Under the pieces are notes generated by a model. It saw nothing but the letters and a program-made list of their open reading frames with translations, ran no database searches and was not told the origin of the DNA. A program made the translations under genes and the position numbers. A DNA stretch of 64,000 bases from Streptomyces sp. NBC_01216. Lineage in GTDB: Bacteria > Actinomycetota > Actinomycetes > Streptomycetales > Streptomycetaceae. Shown piece by piece: positions 53,571 to 64,000 of this stretch. Location: positions 6,634,001 to 6,698,000 of the forward strand of contig NZ_CP108677.1 in assembly GCF_035994945.1 (NCBI RefSeq). Direction: 5' to 3'. Within the stretch, counting starts at the first letter, position 1; the number at the start of each line of letters is the position of its first letter.

Positions 53571-54590
53571 ATGGCTCCCTACGACAGGCCGCGCACGGAC
53601 GGCTTCCCCTCGACACCGGCGACCGGCACCTGGTGGTACGCGGCCGTGGCCGGGGAAGCGGCCGGTTCCTTCAGCGCCCGTGTCCGCAACCGGATGCGGG
53701 CCGCCTGCCTCGGCTCGGTCGCCCTGCTGGCCGTCCTCTACGCCTGGCTGGTCCTCACGGCGACGGGCCAGCGCTGGGAGAACGCGGCGCTGGCCGGACG
53801 GCTGGCCGACGGGCCACTGGCCGCCGCGCGGTCGGCCCACCCCGGGCTCCGGCGGCTCACCCTCGCCTCCCTCGCCGTCGGCGTCCTGGTGGTGGCCCTC
53901 ATCGGCGTGCTGCGGCAGCGGTACGCCCTCACGCTCGTCGCGCTCGGCACCGTCACCGGATCACTGCTGCTGACCGAGGTGCTCCAGCTGTACGTCCTGG
54001 GCCGGCCCGACCTGATCGAGGCACTGCCGCACCTCCTGGGCAACACCTTCCCCAGCGGACACACCACCATCGCGGTGAGCGTGCTGTTCGGCCTGCTGGT
54101 GGTCGTCCCCCACCGGATGCGCCTCCCGGCCGCAGGCATCGGCGCCCTGTGGGTCACGGCCGTCGGCGCCTACACCCTCGCCGCGGGATGGCACCGGCCC
54201 GGCGACGTCCTCGGCGCCGACCTGCTGGTCCTGGCCGTCGGCTGCGGACTGGCCGGGATGCTCGCCCGACGCGGCAGGGTCGCCCCCACGCCCCGGGCCC
54301 GCCACCCCCTGCGCACCCTGCTCGTGACCGGCCCGACGGCGCTCCTGGCCATCGCGGGCCTCGGTGTCGGGCTCGCCCTCCTGCTCGGCACGATGTTCGG
54401 CACGGCCCCCGGCGACCCGTCCCTGCCGCGGCTCGCCTACCTGGCCGGCCAGGGCATCGCCGCCGGCGCGGGCGCGGCGGTGACGCTGTCGGTCCTCGCG
54501 CTGCTGCGCCACGTCGACCTGGACGGGCGGCCCGTTCCGTACCGATGGACAGGGCCCTTTACCGAGGAGCCCGATCAGGAGATATCTTGA
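53571..54590 (+). CDS. PAP2-family membrane phosphatase
   Basis: A 339-residue integral membrane protein with about seven hydrophobic segments. The phosphatase motifs are 'LQLYVLGRPDLIEALPHL' (first), 'NTFPSGHTTIAVSVLFG' (PSGHT, second) and 'AAGWHRPGDVLGADLLVL' (third, with the catalytic His). It probably dephosphorylates a lipid phosphate. The ATG at 53571 has only a weak SD, and the hydrophilic N-terminus of about 40 residues is longer than in many relatives. Confidence 0.9.
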   Translation: MAPYDRPRTDGFPSTPATGTWWYAAVAGEAAGSFSARVRNRMRAACLGSVALLAVLYAWLVLTATGQRWENAALAGRLADGPLAAARSAHPGLRRLTLASLAVGVLVVALIGVLRQRYALTLVALGTVTGSLLLTEVLQLYVLGRPDLIEALPHLLGNTFPSGHTTIAVSVLFGLLVVVPHRMRLPAAGIGALWVTAVGAYTLAAGWHRPGDVLGADLLVLAVGCGLAGMLARRGRVAPTPRARHPLRTLLVTGPTALLAIAGLGVGLALLLGTMFGTAPGDPSLPRLAYLAGQGIAAGAGAAVTLSVLALLRHVDLDGRPVPYRWTGPFTEEPDQEIS

Positions 54591-56858
<2,268 letters not shown>

Positions 56859-56873
56859 TCCGACGGACCCGTT

Positions 56874-56907
56874 CCGCCCCGGCCGGACCCGTGTCCGGCC
56901 GGGGCGG
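56874..56907. terminator. Terminator of icd
   Basis: CCGCCCCGGCCGGAC (56874-56888) and GTCCGGCCGGGGCGG (56893-56907) form a perfect 15-bp stem with a 4-base loop, 16 bp past the icd stop. Confidence 0.85.
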
Positions 56908-56951
56908 TCGCGTCGGTGGCGCATGTGGCATCCGGGTGTGAACCTGGATGG

Positions 56952-57242
56952 ATGAGCTGGGCATCATGGACGACCGCCGGGGTCTACACCGGGCGTGGTG
57001 GGGTGCTCACCGACGAGGTCGGTGCCCTGACCGGCGACCTGACCGTGCACACGACCTGGGCGGATGACGAAGCACGTGTGGCCGTGCAGTACAGCGGCGC
57101 GTCCGACTGGTTCACCATGTCGGGCAGTCCGGTGCCGTGCGCTTCCGAAGCGGAGAGCCGCGACATCCACGAAGCGGTCATCGAGGCCGTACGGGCGGGG
57201 CACGCGGCCGTCGTACCGCGCCTGCCACATCCATCGGCGTGA
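56952..57242 (+). CDS. Small conserved hypothetical protein
   Basis: A 96-residue protein starting 'MSWASWTTAGVYTGRGGVLT' and continuing 'LTVHTTWADDEARVAVQYSG' and 'ESRDIHEAVIEAVRAGHAAV'. The codon pattern is clearly coding, and the composition is that of a small cytoplasmic alpha/beta protein. I recall similar orphan proteins in Streptomyces but no function. The upstream 'CCTGGATGG' is a weak SD. It lies between icd and the sigma-CAP fusion. Confidence 0.6.
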   Translation: MSWASWTTAGVYTGRGGVLTDEVGALTGDLTVHTTWADDEARVAVQYSGASDWFTMSGSPVPCASEAESRDIHEAVIEAVRAGHAAVVPRLPHPSA

Positions 57243-57339
57243 CGCCGGACGGAATCACGCCGAAAACCGTTATCGCGCCCGCGCCCACGGGTCTCCTCGG
57301 TACGGGGACAGAAAGGCCCAGGGACGAGGGAGCAGCGAC

Positions 57340-58899
57340 ATGTACAGCGACGAGCACGGCACCGGGCTGGTGGAAGCCGCCGCGGCCGGAGACGCGCACG
57401 CCCGGGAGCGCCTGGTCCGCGCCTATCTCCCCCTCGTCTACAACATCGTCGGACGGGCGCTCGACGGTCACGCGGACGTCGACGACCTCGTTCAGGAGAC
57501 GATGTTCCGCGCCCTCGACGGCCTGCCGGGGCTCCGCGATCCCGCCCGCTTCCGCTCCTGGCTCGTCGCGATAGCCATGAACCAGATCCGCCGTCGCTGG
57601 CACGACCGCCGGAACAGCCCGCAGCCGGGCCTCGACCTTGCCGTGGAGATCGCCGATCCCGAAGGCGACTTCGTCGACCTCGCCATCCTGCGCCTGGGCC
57701 TGTCCGGACAGCGTCGCGAGCTGGCCGAGGCGACCCGCTGGCTCGACGAGACCGACCGCGAACTCCTCGCCCTGTGGTGGCTGGAGGCCGCGGGCGAACT
57801 GACCCGGGCCGAACTGGCCGAGTCGCTCGACCTCACCGTCCAGCACGCCGCGGTCCGGGTGCAGCGGATGAAGGGCCAGCTGGAGACCGGGAGGGCGATC
57901 GTCCGGGCCCTGGCCGCCAGGCCGCCCTGCCCGGAAATGGCCGGGACGACGGCCGGCTGGGACGGCCGGCCCGCCCCGCTGTGGCGCAAACGGATCGCCC
58001 GCCACCTGCGCACCTGCGCCGTCTGCGCTCCCACGAGCGCCGGACTCGCCCCCGCCGAGGGCCTCCTCGTGGGACTCGGCCTGGTGGTGCCACCGGCCCT
58101 CGGGCAGGCGGGGCCGGTCGTCCCGGACGCGATGGCCGCCGCCGGCCGTCCCGCACCCGTCTCCCCGGACCACGCCGCCGCGGGACAGCCGGGCTCCCCG
58201 CAACCCGCCCCGGACCCCGGCGCGGTGGCCGATCCGACGGCGGGCTCTCCCTTTCCCGGGGCCGGCGGCGGCGTGAGCTCGGCGGGCCGGGCGTGGATGG
58301 CCGGCGCGGCCGCGCTCGCGGTCCTCGGCGGCGTCATCCTCCTCGTTCCACCGGAACGGACTGAGCGCCGGTCCGTACCGGCCCCTCCCACAGCGGCGCC
58401 CCCGGTCCTGGCGAGCGCCCCGGCGCCCCCAGCGCCGCGGCCCACCGCCGAGCCCCGGCCGAGCCGCACGGCCACGCCCACACCGACGCCCACGCCGACC
58501 GCGACTCCGGCACCTTCGGCCGCCGAACGGCTGACCCGGCTGGTCAACCAGCGCCGTGCGAGGGAGGGGTGCGCGCCGCTGCGGACGGACGCGCGGCTCA
58601 CGGAGGCGTCCCGCGCCTACGCCCGTGACATGGCGCGGCGCGGCTACTACGGGCACACCAGCCCCGAGGGCGAGTCCGCGGACACCCGGATCTCGGACAC
58701 GGGGTACGTCTGGAGCCGCTGGGGCGAGAACCTCGCCCGCGGCACGGGTGACCCGGCGGCGGTCTTCACGGGCTGGATGGACGGCGCGATGCACCAGGAG
58801 AACATGCTGGACTGCCGGTACCGGGACACCGGCGTCGCCGCGGTACCGGGCCCCGACGGCACCGTGTGGGTGCAGACAGTCGCCCGGCCGCGGTCCTGA
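57340..58899 (+). CDS. Sigma factor fused to ZAS-like motif, transmembrane helix and CAP domain
   Basis: A 519-residue fusion. Residues about 13-90 are sigma-70 region 2 ('LVRAYLPLVYNIVGRALDGH', 'VQETMFRALDGL'). Residues about 130-190 are region 4 ('AELAESLDLTVQHAAVRVQR'). Residues 214-230 read 'LWRKRIARHLRTCAVCA', an H-x3-C-x2-C pattern like zinc-anti-sigma motifs (H222, C226, C229). A Pro-rich linker leads to one membrane helix (about 317-336). A Pro/Thr stalk and an external CAP/SCP domain (about 395-517, with 'RDMARRGYYGHTSPEGESAD') follow. The protein would hold a sigma factor at the membrane under control of an external sensor. GAGGGAG precedes the ATG. Confidence 0.9.
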   Translation: MYSDEHGTGLVEAAAAGDAHARERLVRAYLPLVYNIVGRALDGHADVDDLVQETMFRALDGLPGLRDPARFRSWLVAIAMNQIRRRWHDRRNSPQPGLDLAVEIADPEGDFVDLAILRLGLSGQRRELAEATRWLDETDRELLALWWLEAAGELTRAELAESLDLTVQHAAVRVQRMKGQLETGRAIVRALAARPPCPEMAGTTAGWDGRPAPLWRKRIARHLRTCAVCAPTSAGLAPAEGLLVGLGLVVPPALGQAGPVVPDAMAAAGRPAPVSPDHAAAGQPGSPQPAPDPGAVADPTAGSPFPGAGGGVSSAGRAWMAGAAALAVLGGVILLVPPERTERRSVPAPPTAAPPVLASAPAPPAPRPTAEPRPSRTATPTPTPTPTATPAPSAAERLTRLVNQRRAREGCAPLRTDARLTEASRAYARDMARRGYYGHTSPEGESADTRISDTGYVWSRWGENLARGTGDPAAVFTGWMDGAMHQENMLDCRYRDTGVAAVPGPDGTVWVQTVARPRS

Positions 58900-58935
58900 G
58901 AACCAGCCGCCGTCACGGTGCCGCGGTCCGGCCGT

Positions 58936-58960
58936 GCCCCGACGGCCCACGGGCCGGGGC
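58936..58960. terminator. Hairpin between convergent CAP genes
   Basis: GCCCC-gac-GGCCC pairs with GGGCC-GGGGC around a 2-base loop, giving a 10-bp stem with a 3-base bulge. It lies between the converging sigma-CAP and CAP genes. Confidence 0.5.
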
Positions 58961-58970
58961 CGTTCCCCGG

Positions 58971-59840
58971 TCAGCGCCGGACGCCGAAGTTCTGCACCCA
59001 CCACGGGCCGTTGGGGCTCAGCGTGACCCCGACCCCGACGTCCTTGAAGGCACAGTTGAGGATGTTGCGGCGATGACCGTCGCTGTTCATCCAGTCCTCC
59101 ATCGCCCGGACAGCCGTTTTCGGTCCCCGGTGGATGTTCTCGCCCCACGCGGACCAGGCGTATCCCGCCCGGGTGATCCGGTCGCCCGCGTCCCGTCCCT
59201 CCGGGGAACCGTGGGCGTAGTAGCCGCGCGCCGCCATGTCGTCCGCGTGGGCCTGCGCCGAGACGCCCAGCCGTCGCTCCGGGCGTACCGGAGCGCACCC
59301 CGCCCGCTCGCGCTCCTCGTTGACCAGGGCGATCACCTGCTGGACGAAGTCGGCGGGCCCCCTTCCGGCGGTGACCGCCCGGTCCGCCCGCCGCCGGTCG
59401 CCGGCCGGCGGGACCGCCGCGCCGGCCGCCGCCGGGGCTCCGGCGAGCGGCGACGCGGGTGTCTCTGCGACCGTGGCGCGGACCGGGGACGAGGCCCGCG
59501 GGTCCGTCGTCCCCGCCGGCCGCGCGGCGCCGTCGGCACCGACGACGGGGGACGGACGCGTGGGCGGTACGGCCGAGGGGTCGGCTCCCGCGGCGAGTGG
59601 CCGCATCAGGGGAGCCTCCGCCGCTCGCGCGTCCCGCCCGGCCCGCGCCTCCAGGGACGCCACGTAGACGCCGGTCACCACGGTGAGAACGGCCGCCGCC
59701 GCACCCGTGAGCGACACCGCCGCCCGGAACGACGGTGCCTTCGGGGAGTGACGTCCGGTGCGCGTCCGTCCGCGGTGTCGACCGCCGCCCGCCCGCCGGG
59801 CGCGCGGGACGGGCTCGTCGTCCTGGATGTGCTGCCGCAT
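58971..59840 (-). CDS. Membrane-anchored CAP/SCP-domain protein
   Basis: A 289-residue protein. A basic N-terminus is followed by a membrane anchor ('AVSLTGAAAAVLTVVTGVYV'), an Ala/Pro/Arg linker, and a C-terminal CAP domain ('FVQQVIALVNEERERAGCAP', 'HADDMAARGYYAHGSPEGRD', 'GYAWSAWGENIHRGPKTAVR', 'WMNSDGHRRNILNCAFKDVG'). The His/Glu residues of the CAP cavity are present. The start at 59840 has GCGGAGC ahead. It faces the sigma-CAP fusion, whose external domain is of the same family. The two may sense the same wall-related ligand. Confidence 0.9.
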   Translation of the reverse strand: MRQHIQDDEPVPRARRAGGGRHRGRTRTGRHSPKAPSFRAAVSLTGAAAAVLTVVTGVYVASLEARAGRDARAAEAPLMRPLAAGADPSAVPPTRPSPVVGADGAARPAGTTDPRASSPVRATVAETPASPLAGAPAAAGAAVPPAGDRRRADRAVTAGRGPADFVQQVIALVNEERERAGCAPVRPERRLGVSAQAHADDMAARGYYAHGSPEGRDAGDRITRAGYAWSAWGENIHRGPKTAVRAMEDWMNSDGHRRNILNCAFKDVGVGVTLSPNGPWWVQNFGVRR

Positions 59841-60004
59841 GGTGCTCCGCTCTCTGTCCGAGGCCGCCGGATGGTCCGGCGAGGGGGAGAGCAGCCGGGG
59901 CGACGGCCTGACCCTGTCCGTCTTCCGCCGTCGCGACACCCCCGGTCAACACCGTGCGTCCATACTGGTTGACCATGTCCTCCGACCGGAGGGGAGTGGG
60001 CGCG

Positions 60005-60874
60005 TCAGGGGTGGGGAACCACCGCGACCGGGCAGGGCGCGAGATGCAGCGCCGCGTGCGCCACGGACCCGATCCGCGACCCGAGGGCGCCACGCCTCGC
60101 CCGGCGTCCGACCACCAGAAGCTGGGCGGCGCCCGAGGAGGACAACAGCACCTGGCCCGCGCTCCCGATCTCCACGTGCTCGATCACCTCGACCTCGGGG
60201 AAACGCTCGCGCCAGGGCGCGAGGGCCTCGTGCAGCGCCTTCTCCTCGTAGGGGACGAGCCCGCCGAGCTCGTCGGCCAGGGCCAGGGAGGCCGGGCTGT
60301 AGGCGTACAGGGGCGGCAGGTTCCAGGCCCGTACCGCGCGGACCGAGGCGCCACGGGCGGCGGCCGTCTCGAAGGCGAAGCCGAGCGCGGGCGCGCTGTC
60401 CTCCGCCCCTCCCTGCTGGCCCACGACGATCTCGGCGCCGCTGTCGGGGGTCTTTCCGTCCCGCGAGCGGACCGACACGACGGGCCGGGTGGCCTCGGCG
60501 ATGATCTGCCGGCCGTACGAACCGAGCAGGAAGCCGGTCAGGGCACCGTGCCCGCGTGAGCCGAGCACCAGCATCTCCGCCCGCTCCTCGGTGCTCAGCA
60601 GAGCGGCGACCGGTGTGTCGGGCACGACCCCGGCGGTCAGCCTCAGGCCGGGATGGCGCGCGGCGAGCGTCGCCCGTGCCGATTCGAGTACCTCGTCGGC
60701 GATCCGCTGCTGCGTCGCCCGGTCCTGCTGGAGCGGAATGTCCAGCGGCTCCCATCGCCAGGCGTGCACCAGCCGCAGCGGCAGCTGCCGGTGACCCGCC
60801 TCGCGCGCCGCCCACTCGGCCGCTGCGAGGCTCTCCGGCGATCCGTCCACTCCCGCGACGATCTCACGACTCAT
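60005..60874 (-). CDS. Universal stress protein, tandem UspA domains
   Basis: A 289-residue protein with two UspA domains. The first ('IVAGVDGSPESLAAAEWAAR') keeps the ATP-binding 'GSRGHGALTGFLLGSYGRQI'. The second opens 'IVVGQQGGAEDSAPALGFAF' and has a degenerate nucleotide loop 'VVGRRARRGALGSRIGSVAH'. Tandem USPs are common in actinobacterial dormancy regulons. A GGGAC-N4-GGCCC box (60966-60979) lies about 90 bp upstream. Confidence 0.93.
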   Translation of the reverse strand: MSREIVAGVDGSPESLAAAEWAAREAGHRQLPLRLVHAWRWEPLDIPLQQDRATQQRIADEVLESARATLAARHPGLRLTAGVVPDTPVAALLSTEERAEMLVLGSRGHGALTGFLLGSYGRQIIAEATRPVVSVRSRDGKTPDSGAEIVVGQQGGAEDSAPALGFAFETAAARGASVRAVRAWNLPPLYAYSPASLALADELGGLVPYEEKALHEALAPWRERFPEVEVIEHVEIGSAGQVLLSSSGAAQLLVVGRRARRGALGSRIGSVAHAALHLAPCPVAVVPHP

Positions 60875-60965
60875 CAGGCTGTCTCCGTGACCTCGGTGGT
60901 GGGCCGGTCCGCCGGTCGGGCCGGCCCCTTGTCCCCAGCGTGGGGCCGTCGGCCCGGCGGGGGGA

Positions 60966-60979
60966 GGGCCGGACGTCCC
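60966..60979. promoter_or_regulatory. DevR/OsdR-like box before the USP gene
   Basis: On the minus strand this reads GGGACGTCCGGCCC, i.e. GGGAC-N4-GGCCC, the same architecture as the box at 28664-28677. It lies about 92 bp upstream of the USP start. The assignment is based on consensus only. Confidence 0.5.
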
Positions 60980-61099
60980 GACATGCCGGTCCGTCCGTCC
61001 CGAAACGCTGTTCCTCCCTCCCACTCTCGCTCCGCTCCTTCTTCCCCGCTCCCCGCCTGTGAGCCCGGCTCCCGTCCGGTCGCGTCGCCCCGTCGCCTC

Positions 61100-61139
61100 G
61101 ACTCTCGCGCCCGCCTGTCGCCGAAGGCCACCCGACAGG
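61100..61139. repeat. Partial second copy of the MITE-like end
   Basis: CGCCTGTCG...CACCCGACAGGCTCT here repeats the right end of the element at 62567-62731 almost exactly over about 40 bp. The left arm is missing, so this is a truncated copy just past the epimerase stop. Confidence 0.55.
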
Positions 61140-61147
61140 CTCTCAGC

Positions 61148-62185
61148 TCAGCCGAAGCGGCCCCCGGCGAGCGGCGCGGTGGCGTCCCCGCCGCCCGCAC
61201 GCACCCCTCGCAGAAACGCGCCCAGGGCCTCCAGGGAGGTCGTCGACGGCTCCCAGCCCAGCTCTCGGCGCGCCCGCTCCGTGGACAGCACGGGAAGACG
61301 CGTCAGGGCGTCGAACAGGCCGGGGGGTGTGGCCGCCAGGCGCAGTCTCCAGGCCCCGGCGAGGGCGCCCCGGAGCGCCCCCGCGGGCAGCCTCACGGCG
61401 CGGGAACCGAGGAGCCCGGCGAGGGCCGTGGCGTCGATCACCGGATCGGCGGCCAGGTTGAACGCTCCCCGCACCTCGCGCAGCAGCGCCCGCCGGCAGG
61501 CGTCGGCGGCGTCGTCGGTGTGCAGCACCTGGAACCGCAGTTCCGGGAACGCCGGTATCAGAGGGAGCAGTTCGGGACGCAGCAGGGCGCCGGGGAAGAA
61601 CCGGCCCGCGAAGATCCGGCGCTGCTCGCTCGCCGCCTCCGCCTTGAAGAGGAAGCCTGGCCGCATCCGGACCACCCGGGTCTGCGGGTGGTCGCGTTCG
61701 AAGGTGTCCAGAACCCGTTCCAGGTATGCCTTCTCGCGGGTGTAGGCGGCGCCGGGCCAGCCGTGGGTCGGCCAGGACTCGGAGACCCCCGGCCCGTTCT
61801 TCGGGCCGGGGGAGTACGCCCCCACCGACGAGGCGTGCACCAGCACCGGTACCCGCGCCGCCGCGACCGCGTCGAACAGGCGCAGCGAACCGAGGACGTT
61901 GGTCCGCCAGGTCTCCGCCGGATCGCGGGTCGGCCGGAAGGCCCAGGCCAGGTGCACCACCGCGTCCGCGTCCTCGACGTACCGCGCGAGACGGGGCGCG
62001 TCGCGTTCCATCGAGAGATCCGCCTCCGCCCACTCGGTCTTCTCGAGGACCAGCCCGGGGCGGCGGCGGGCGAGCCCGAGGACGGAGGCGATCCGGGGCT
62101 CCCGCTCCAGTGCCCGGACCAGACTCGTCCCGACGTTTCCGGTGGCGCCCGTGACGACCACCTTCAGTCGCTCGCTCGGGTTCAT
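61148..62185 (-). CDS. NAD-dependent epimerase/dehydratase (extended SDR)
   Basis: A 345-residue extended SDR. It has a Rossmann motif 'VVVTGATGNVGTSLVRAL' (TGATGNVG), 'AVVHLAWAF', 'LVHASSVGAYSPGPKNGPGV' and the catalytic 'AAYTREKAYLERVL' (YxxxK). The substrate is not predictable. It resembles nucleotide-sugar or atypical SDR5 NAD(P)H-binding proteins of Streptomyces. GGAAGG precedes the ATG. Confidence 0.9.
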   Translation of the reverse strand: MNPSERLKVVVTGATGNVGTSLVRALEREPRIASVLGLARRRPGLVLEKTEWAEADLSMERDAPRLARYVEDADAVVHLAWAFRPTRDPAETWRTNVLGSLRLFDAVAAARVPVLVHASSVGAYSPGPKNGPGVSESWPTHGWPGAAYTREKAYLERVLDTFERDHPQTRVVRMRPGFLFKAEAASEQRRIFAGRFFPGALLRPELLPLIPAFPELRFQVLHTDDAADACRRALLREVRGAFNLAADPVIDATALAGLLGSRAVRLPAGALRGALAGAWRLRLAATPPGLFDALTRLPVLSTERARRELGWEPSTTSLEALGAFLRGVRAGGGDATAPLAGGRFG

Positions 62186-62324
62186 GACATCGACCTTCCG
62201 CCATCGGCCCGGCCCCCGCACCCCGACGGCACGGTCTCACGCAACGTGAACGTGCGAGTCGCGCGGCTGAACGCCTGCCCCGAACATGGAGCGAGGAGGG
62301 ACAGGGGCGTGCCAGGAGGACGAG

Positions 62325-62567
62325 ATGTTGCTGCCCGACAGAAACGCGATCGACCGGCTGCTGCGGCACTACCGGACACAGGAGAGGGGGGTCCTGGCCC
62401 GGCCGTGTGACCTGTCGATCCGCCGGCGCCTCGAGGACACGGCGTACACCCTGTGCGTCCTGATGGGCGAACGCACCGCCCGGGAGGCCGTCCGCGCGGC
62501 CGAGCGGTACCTCCGCCAGGGCCGTCCCGCTCCCCGCCAGGCCCTGGAGGGCGTTCCGGGCTCCTGA
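62325..62567 (+). CDS. DUF5133 small protein
   Basis: An 80-residue helical protein with 'MLLPDRNAIDRLLRHYRTQE', 'RGVLARPCDLSIRRRLEDTA' and 'YTLCVLMGERTAREAVRAAE'. This matches the DUF5133 pattern of short Streptomyces regulators/hypotheticals. AGGAGG precedes the ATG. The terminal inverted repeat of a MITE-like element begins at its stop codon. Confidence 0.85.
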   Translation: MLLPDRNAIDRLLRHYRTQERGVLARPCDLSIRRRLEDTAYTLCVLMGERTAREAVRAAERYLRQGRPAPRQALEGVPGS

Positions 62568-62731
62568 GAGCCTGTCGGGTGGCCTCTGACCGCGCGGTCA
62601 CGCCCTGCCACGCACGCTGCCGGCGTTGCCGACATACCCTGGTAGCTCCGCTACAGCAACATCCCGGCGCCTTGGAATCGCACGCGCCAGACCGCGTCCG
62701 CCTGTCGATCGAAGCTCACCCGACAGGCTCT
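62567..62731. mobile_element. MITE-like element with 15-bp perfect terminal inverted repeats
   Basis: AGAGCCTGTCGGGTG (62567-62581) and CACCCGACAGGCTCT (62717-62731) are perfect inverted termini around about 135 bp with no coding frame. The left terminus starts at the last base of the DUF5133 stop codon. A truncated relative lies at 61100-61139. It is probably mobilised in trans by an IS5-type or related transposase. Confidence 0.7.
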
Positions 62732-62793
62732 GAGCCCGTCGCCCGCCGGTCGCGGCCGGTCCGTTGTCAGTGGTCAACGGCAGGATGGACGGC

Positions 62794-64000
62794 ATGACGA
62801 CGACTCCGGTCCTTGCCGATGCCGCCGCGTACGCGCGGGCGGCCGTGGACGCCCAACAGGCTGCCGCCGCCTACTACGCGGGCGGCACGTCCCCGCTCGA
62901 CGACGACGCCTATGACCGCCTGAGCCGGTCCATAGCGGCATGGGAGGCCGCTCATCCGGACCAGGTCCACGCCGACTCGCCGACCGGCAAGGTCGCCGGC
63001 GGGGCCGCCGGCGGAGACGTCCCGCACACCCGGCCGATGCTCTCCCTGGACAACGTCTTCTCCGGAGACCAGTTCACCGCCTGGGCGTCCTCCCTCGAGC
63101 GCCGGATCGGCCGGAGCGTCGAGCGGTGGAGCGTCGAGCCCAAGCTGGACGGGCTGGCCGTCGCGGCCCGGTACGAGCGCGGTCGCCTGGCCCGGATCGT
63201 CACCCGGGGCGACGGAACCGCGGGTGAGGACGTGTCGCACGCGATCGGCACCGTCGTGGGCCTTCCGGAGCGGCTGGCCGAGGAGGCCACGCTGGAGGTC
63301 CGCGGCGAAGTGCTCATGACCACTGATCAGTTCGAGGCGGCCAACCCCGTGCGGGTGGCCCACGGTGGCGAGCCCTTCGCCAATCCGCGCAACGCCGCGG
63401 CGGGCACGCTGCGGGCCAGGGACCGGGCGTACACCGTCGAGATGACCTTCTTCGCCTACGACGTGCTGCCGTCGGGTGAGGCCGGGGGGCCCGCCGGGGC
63501 CACGGCCGTCGAGCCTGCCGCCGGGGGCCTGGAGCACTGGCCCCACAGCGAACTCCTCGCGTACGCGGCGGCCCTGGGGCTGCACACCTCCGCGGCCACC
63601 GCCGTTCCGGGCCGCGTGGTCACCGGGGCGGGGGTAGTGCTGGACCGGGTCGCTGAGATAGCCGCCCTCCGAGCCGAACTGCCCTTCGGCATCGACGGCA
63701 TCGTGATCAAGGCCGACCTCGCGGCCGACCGGAGGGACGCCGGTTCCGGTTCGCGCGCGCCACGCTGGGCCGTCGCCTACAAGCTGCCCGCCGTGGAGAA
63801 GATCACCCGGCTGCTCGGCGTCGAGTGGAACGTCGGGCGCACGGGCATCATCGCGCCCCGCGCCGTCCTGGAGCCGGTGGAGATCGACGGCAGCACCGTC
63901 ACCTACGCCACGCTGCACAACCCCTCGGACATCACCCGTCGCGATCTGCGCCTGGGCGACCACGTGATGGTCTACAAGGCGGGGGACATCATTCCCAGGG
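62794..64000 (+). CDS. NAD-dependent DNA ligase (LigA family), 3' end outside window
   Basis: At least 402 residues are visible. The N-terminal domain Ia ('[20 protein letters not shown]', '[16 protein letters not shown]') leads to the adenylation site '[20 protein letters not shown]', with the catalytic lysine of KLDG. Next are '[17 protein letters not shown]', '[19 protein letters not shown]', '[12 protein letters not shown]' and '[19 protein letters not shown]'. The OB fold is entered at '[15 protein letters not shown]'. It seals nicks using NAD. The N-terminus is shorter and more divergent than in housekeeping LigA, so it may be a second ligase (LigA2-like). The start is ATG 62794 or 62785. 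Confidence 0.93.
   Translation, partial: MTTTPVLADAAAYARAAVDAQQAAAAYYAGGTSPLDDDAYDRLSRSIAAWEAAHPDQVHADSPTGKVAGGAAGGDVPHTRPMLSLDNVFSGDQFTAWASSLERRIGRSVERWSVEPKLDGLAVAARYERGRLARIVTRGDGTAGEDVSHAIGTVVGLPERLAEEATLEVRGEVLMTTDQFEAANPVRVAHGGEPFANPRNAAAGTLRARDRAYTVEMTFFAYDVLPSGEAGGPAGATAVEPAAGGLEHWPHSELLAYAAALGLHTSAATAVPGRVVTGAGVVLDRVAEIAALRAELPFGIDGIVIKADLAADRRDAGSGSRAPRWAVAYKLPAVEKITRLLGVEWNVGRTGIIAPRAVLEPVEIDGSTVTYATLHNPSDITRRDLRLGDHVMVYKAGDIIPR

Noticed and set aside
58341..58555. Pro/Thr-rich repeat in the sigma-CAP protein considered as CRISPR-like or tandem DNA repeat
   Set aside because: The bases are not a regular repeat. It is a protein stalk of Pro/Thr/Ala codons.

Overview
The window is about 70% GC with strong G/C bias at third codon positions, short overlapping ATGA/GTGA gene junctions, many GTG starts, and actinobacterial families: a DasR-type chitinase promoter, a CebR-type LacI regulator, a monomeric NADP isocitrate dehydrogenase, and a sigma factor with a built-in zinc-anti-sigma-like motif. 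It is most likely a Streptomyces chromosome, probably accessory or sub-arm sequence because it mixes sugar-catabolic islands with several decayed insertion sequences. No rRNA, tRNA or CRISPR array was seen.

Region 1 (1-20 kb) is a sugar island. A LacI regulator (5' end outside the window) precedes a secreted discoidin-domain glycosidase of the GH95-like six-hairpin type, then an AGE-family sugar isomerase and a PfkB sugar kinase. After about 1.2 kb of transposon debris (IS6 and IS1380 remnants) comes a tight nine-gene operon (8234-16211). It encodes a complete non-phosphorylating L-fucose pathway (mutarotase, aldo/keto reductase dehydrogenase, lactonase, fuconate dehydratase, SDR dehydrogenase, diketo-deoxyfuconate hydrolase). 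It also carries all three LutABC lactate-oxidation genes, so the lactate formed in the last step can become pyruvate. An IS3-type element with a broken orfA lies between this operon and a GntR/FCD regulator. An IS5 remnant and a stub of an MHS-type transporter follow.

Region 2 (20-32 kb) has a secreted GH18 chitinase with a DasR/chitinase box, then a stress/dormancy-like group: zinc alcohol dehydrogenase, an HTH-PNPOx fusion, a rhodanese behind two CsoR/CstR-type palindromes, a two-pore-helix K+ channel, a phosphoketolase and a STAS protein. GGGAC-N4-GGCCC boxes resembling DevR/OsdR sites occur in two promoters here and again before a universal stress protein near 61 kb, with a one-base-longer variant before the dehydrogenase.

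Region 3 (32-44 kb) is mixed: a DUF6493-like protein, SulP permease with divergent MerR, a Cna-B surface protein with no visible cell-wall sorting signal, a Nudix hydrolase, a 27-residue zinc-ribbon ORF, a tautomerase, an XRE regulator, a DEAD-box helicase, a Ser/Thr kinase with an overlapping membrane protein, and an internally deleted phospholipase C.

Region 4 (44-64 kb) holds an AgaR/AgaS/aldolase locus, a VanW protein, an orphan CebR-like regulator, divergent xylA/xylB, a PAP2 phosphatase and isocitrate dehydrogenase. It ends with a sigma-ZAS-TM-CAP fusion facing a second CAP protein, a universal stress protein, an epimerase, a DUF5133 protein next to a MITE-like element, and a divergent LigA that runs off the end.
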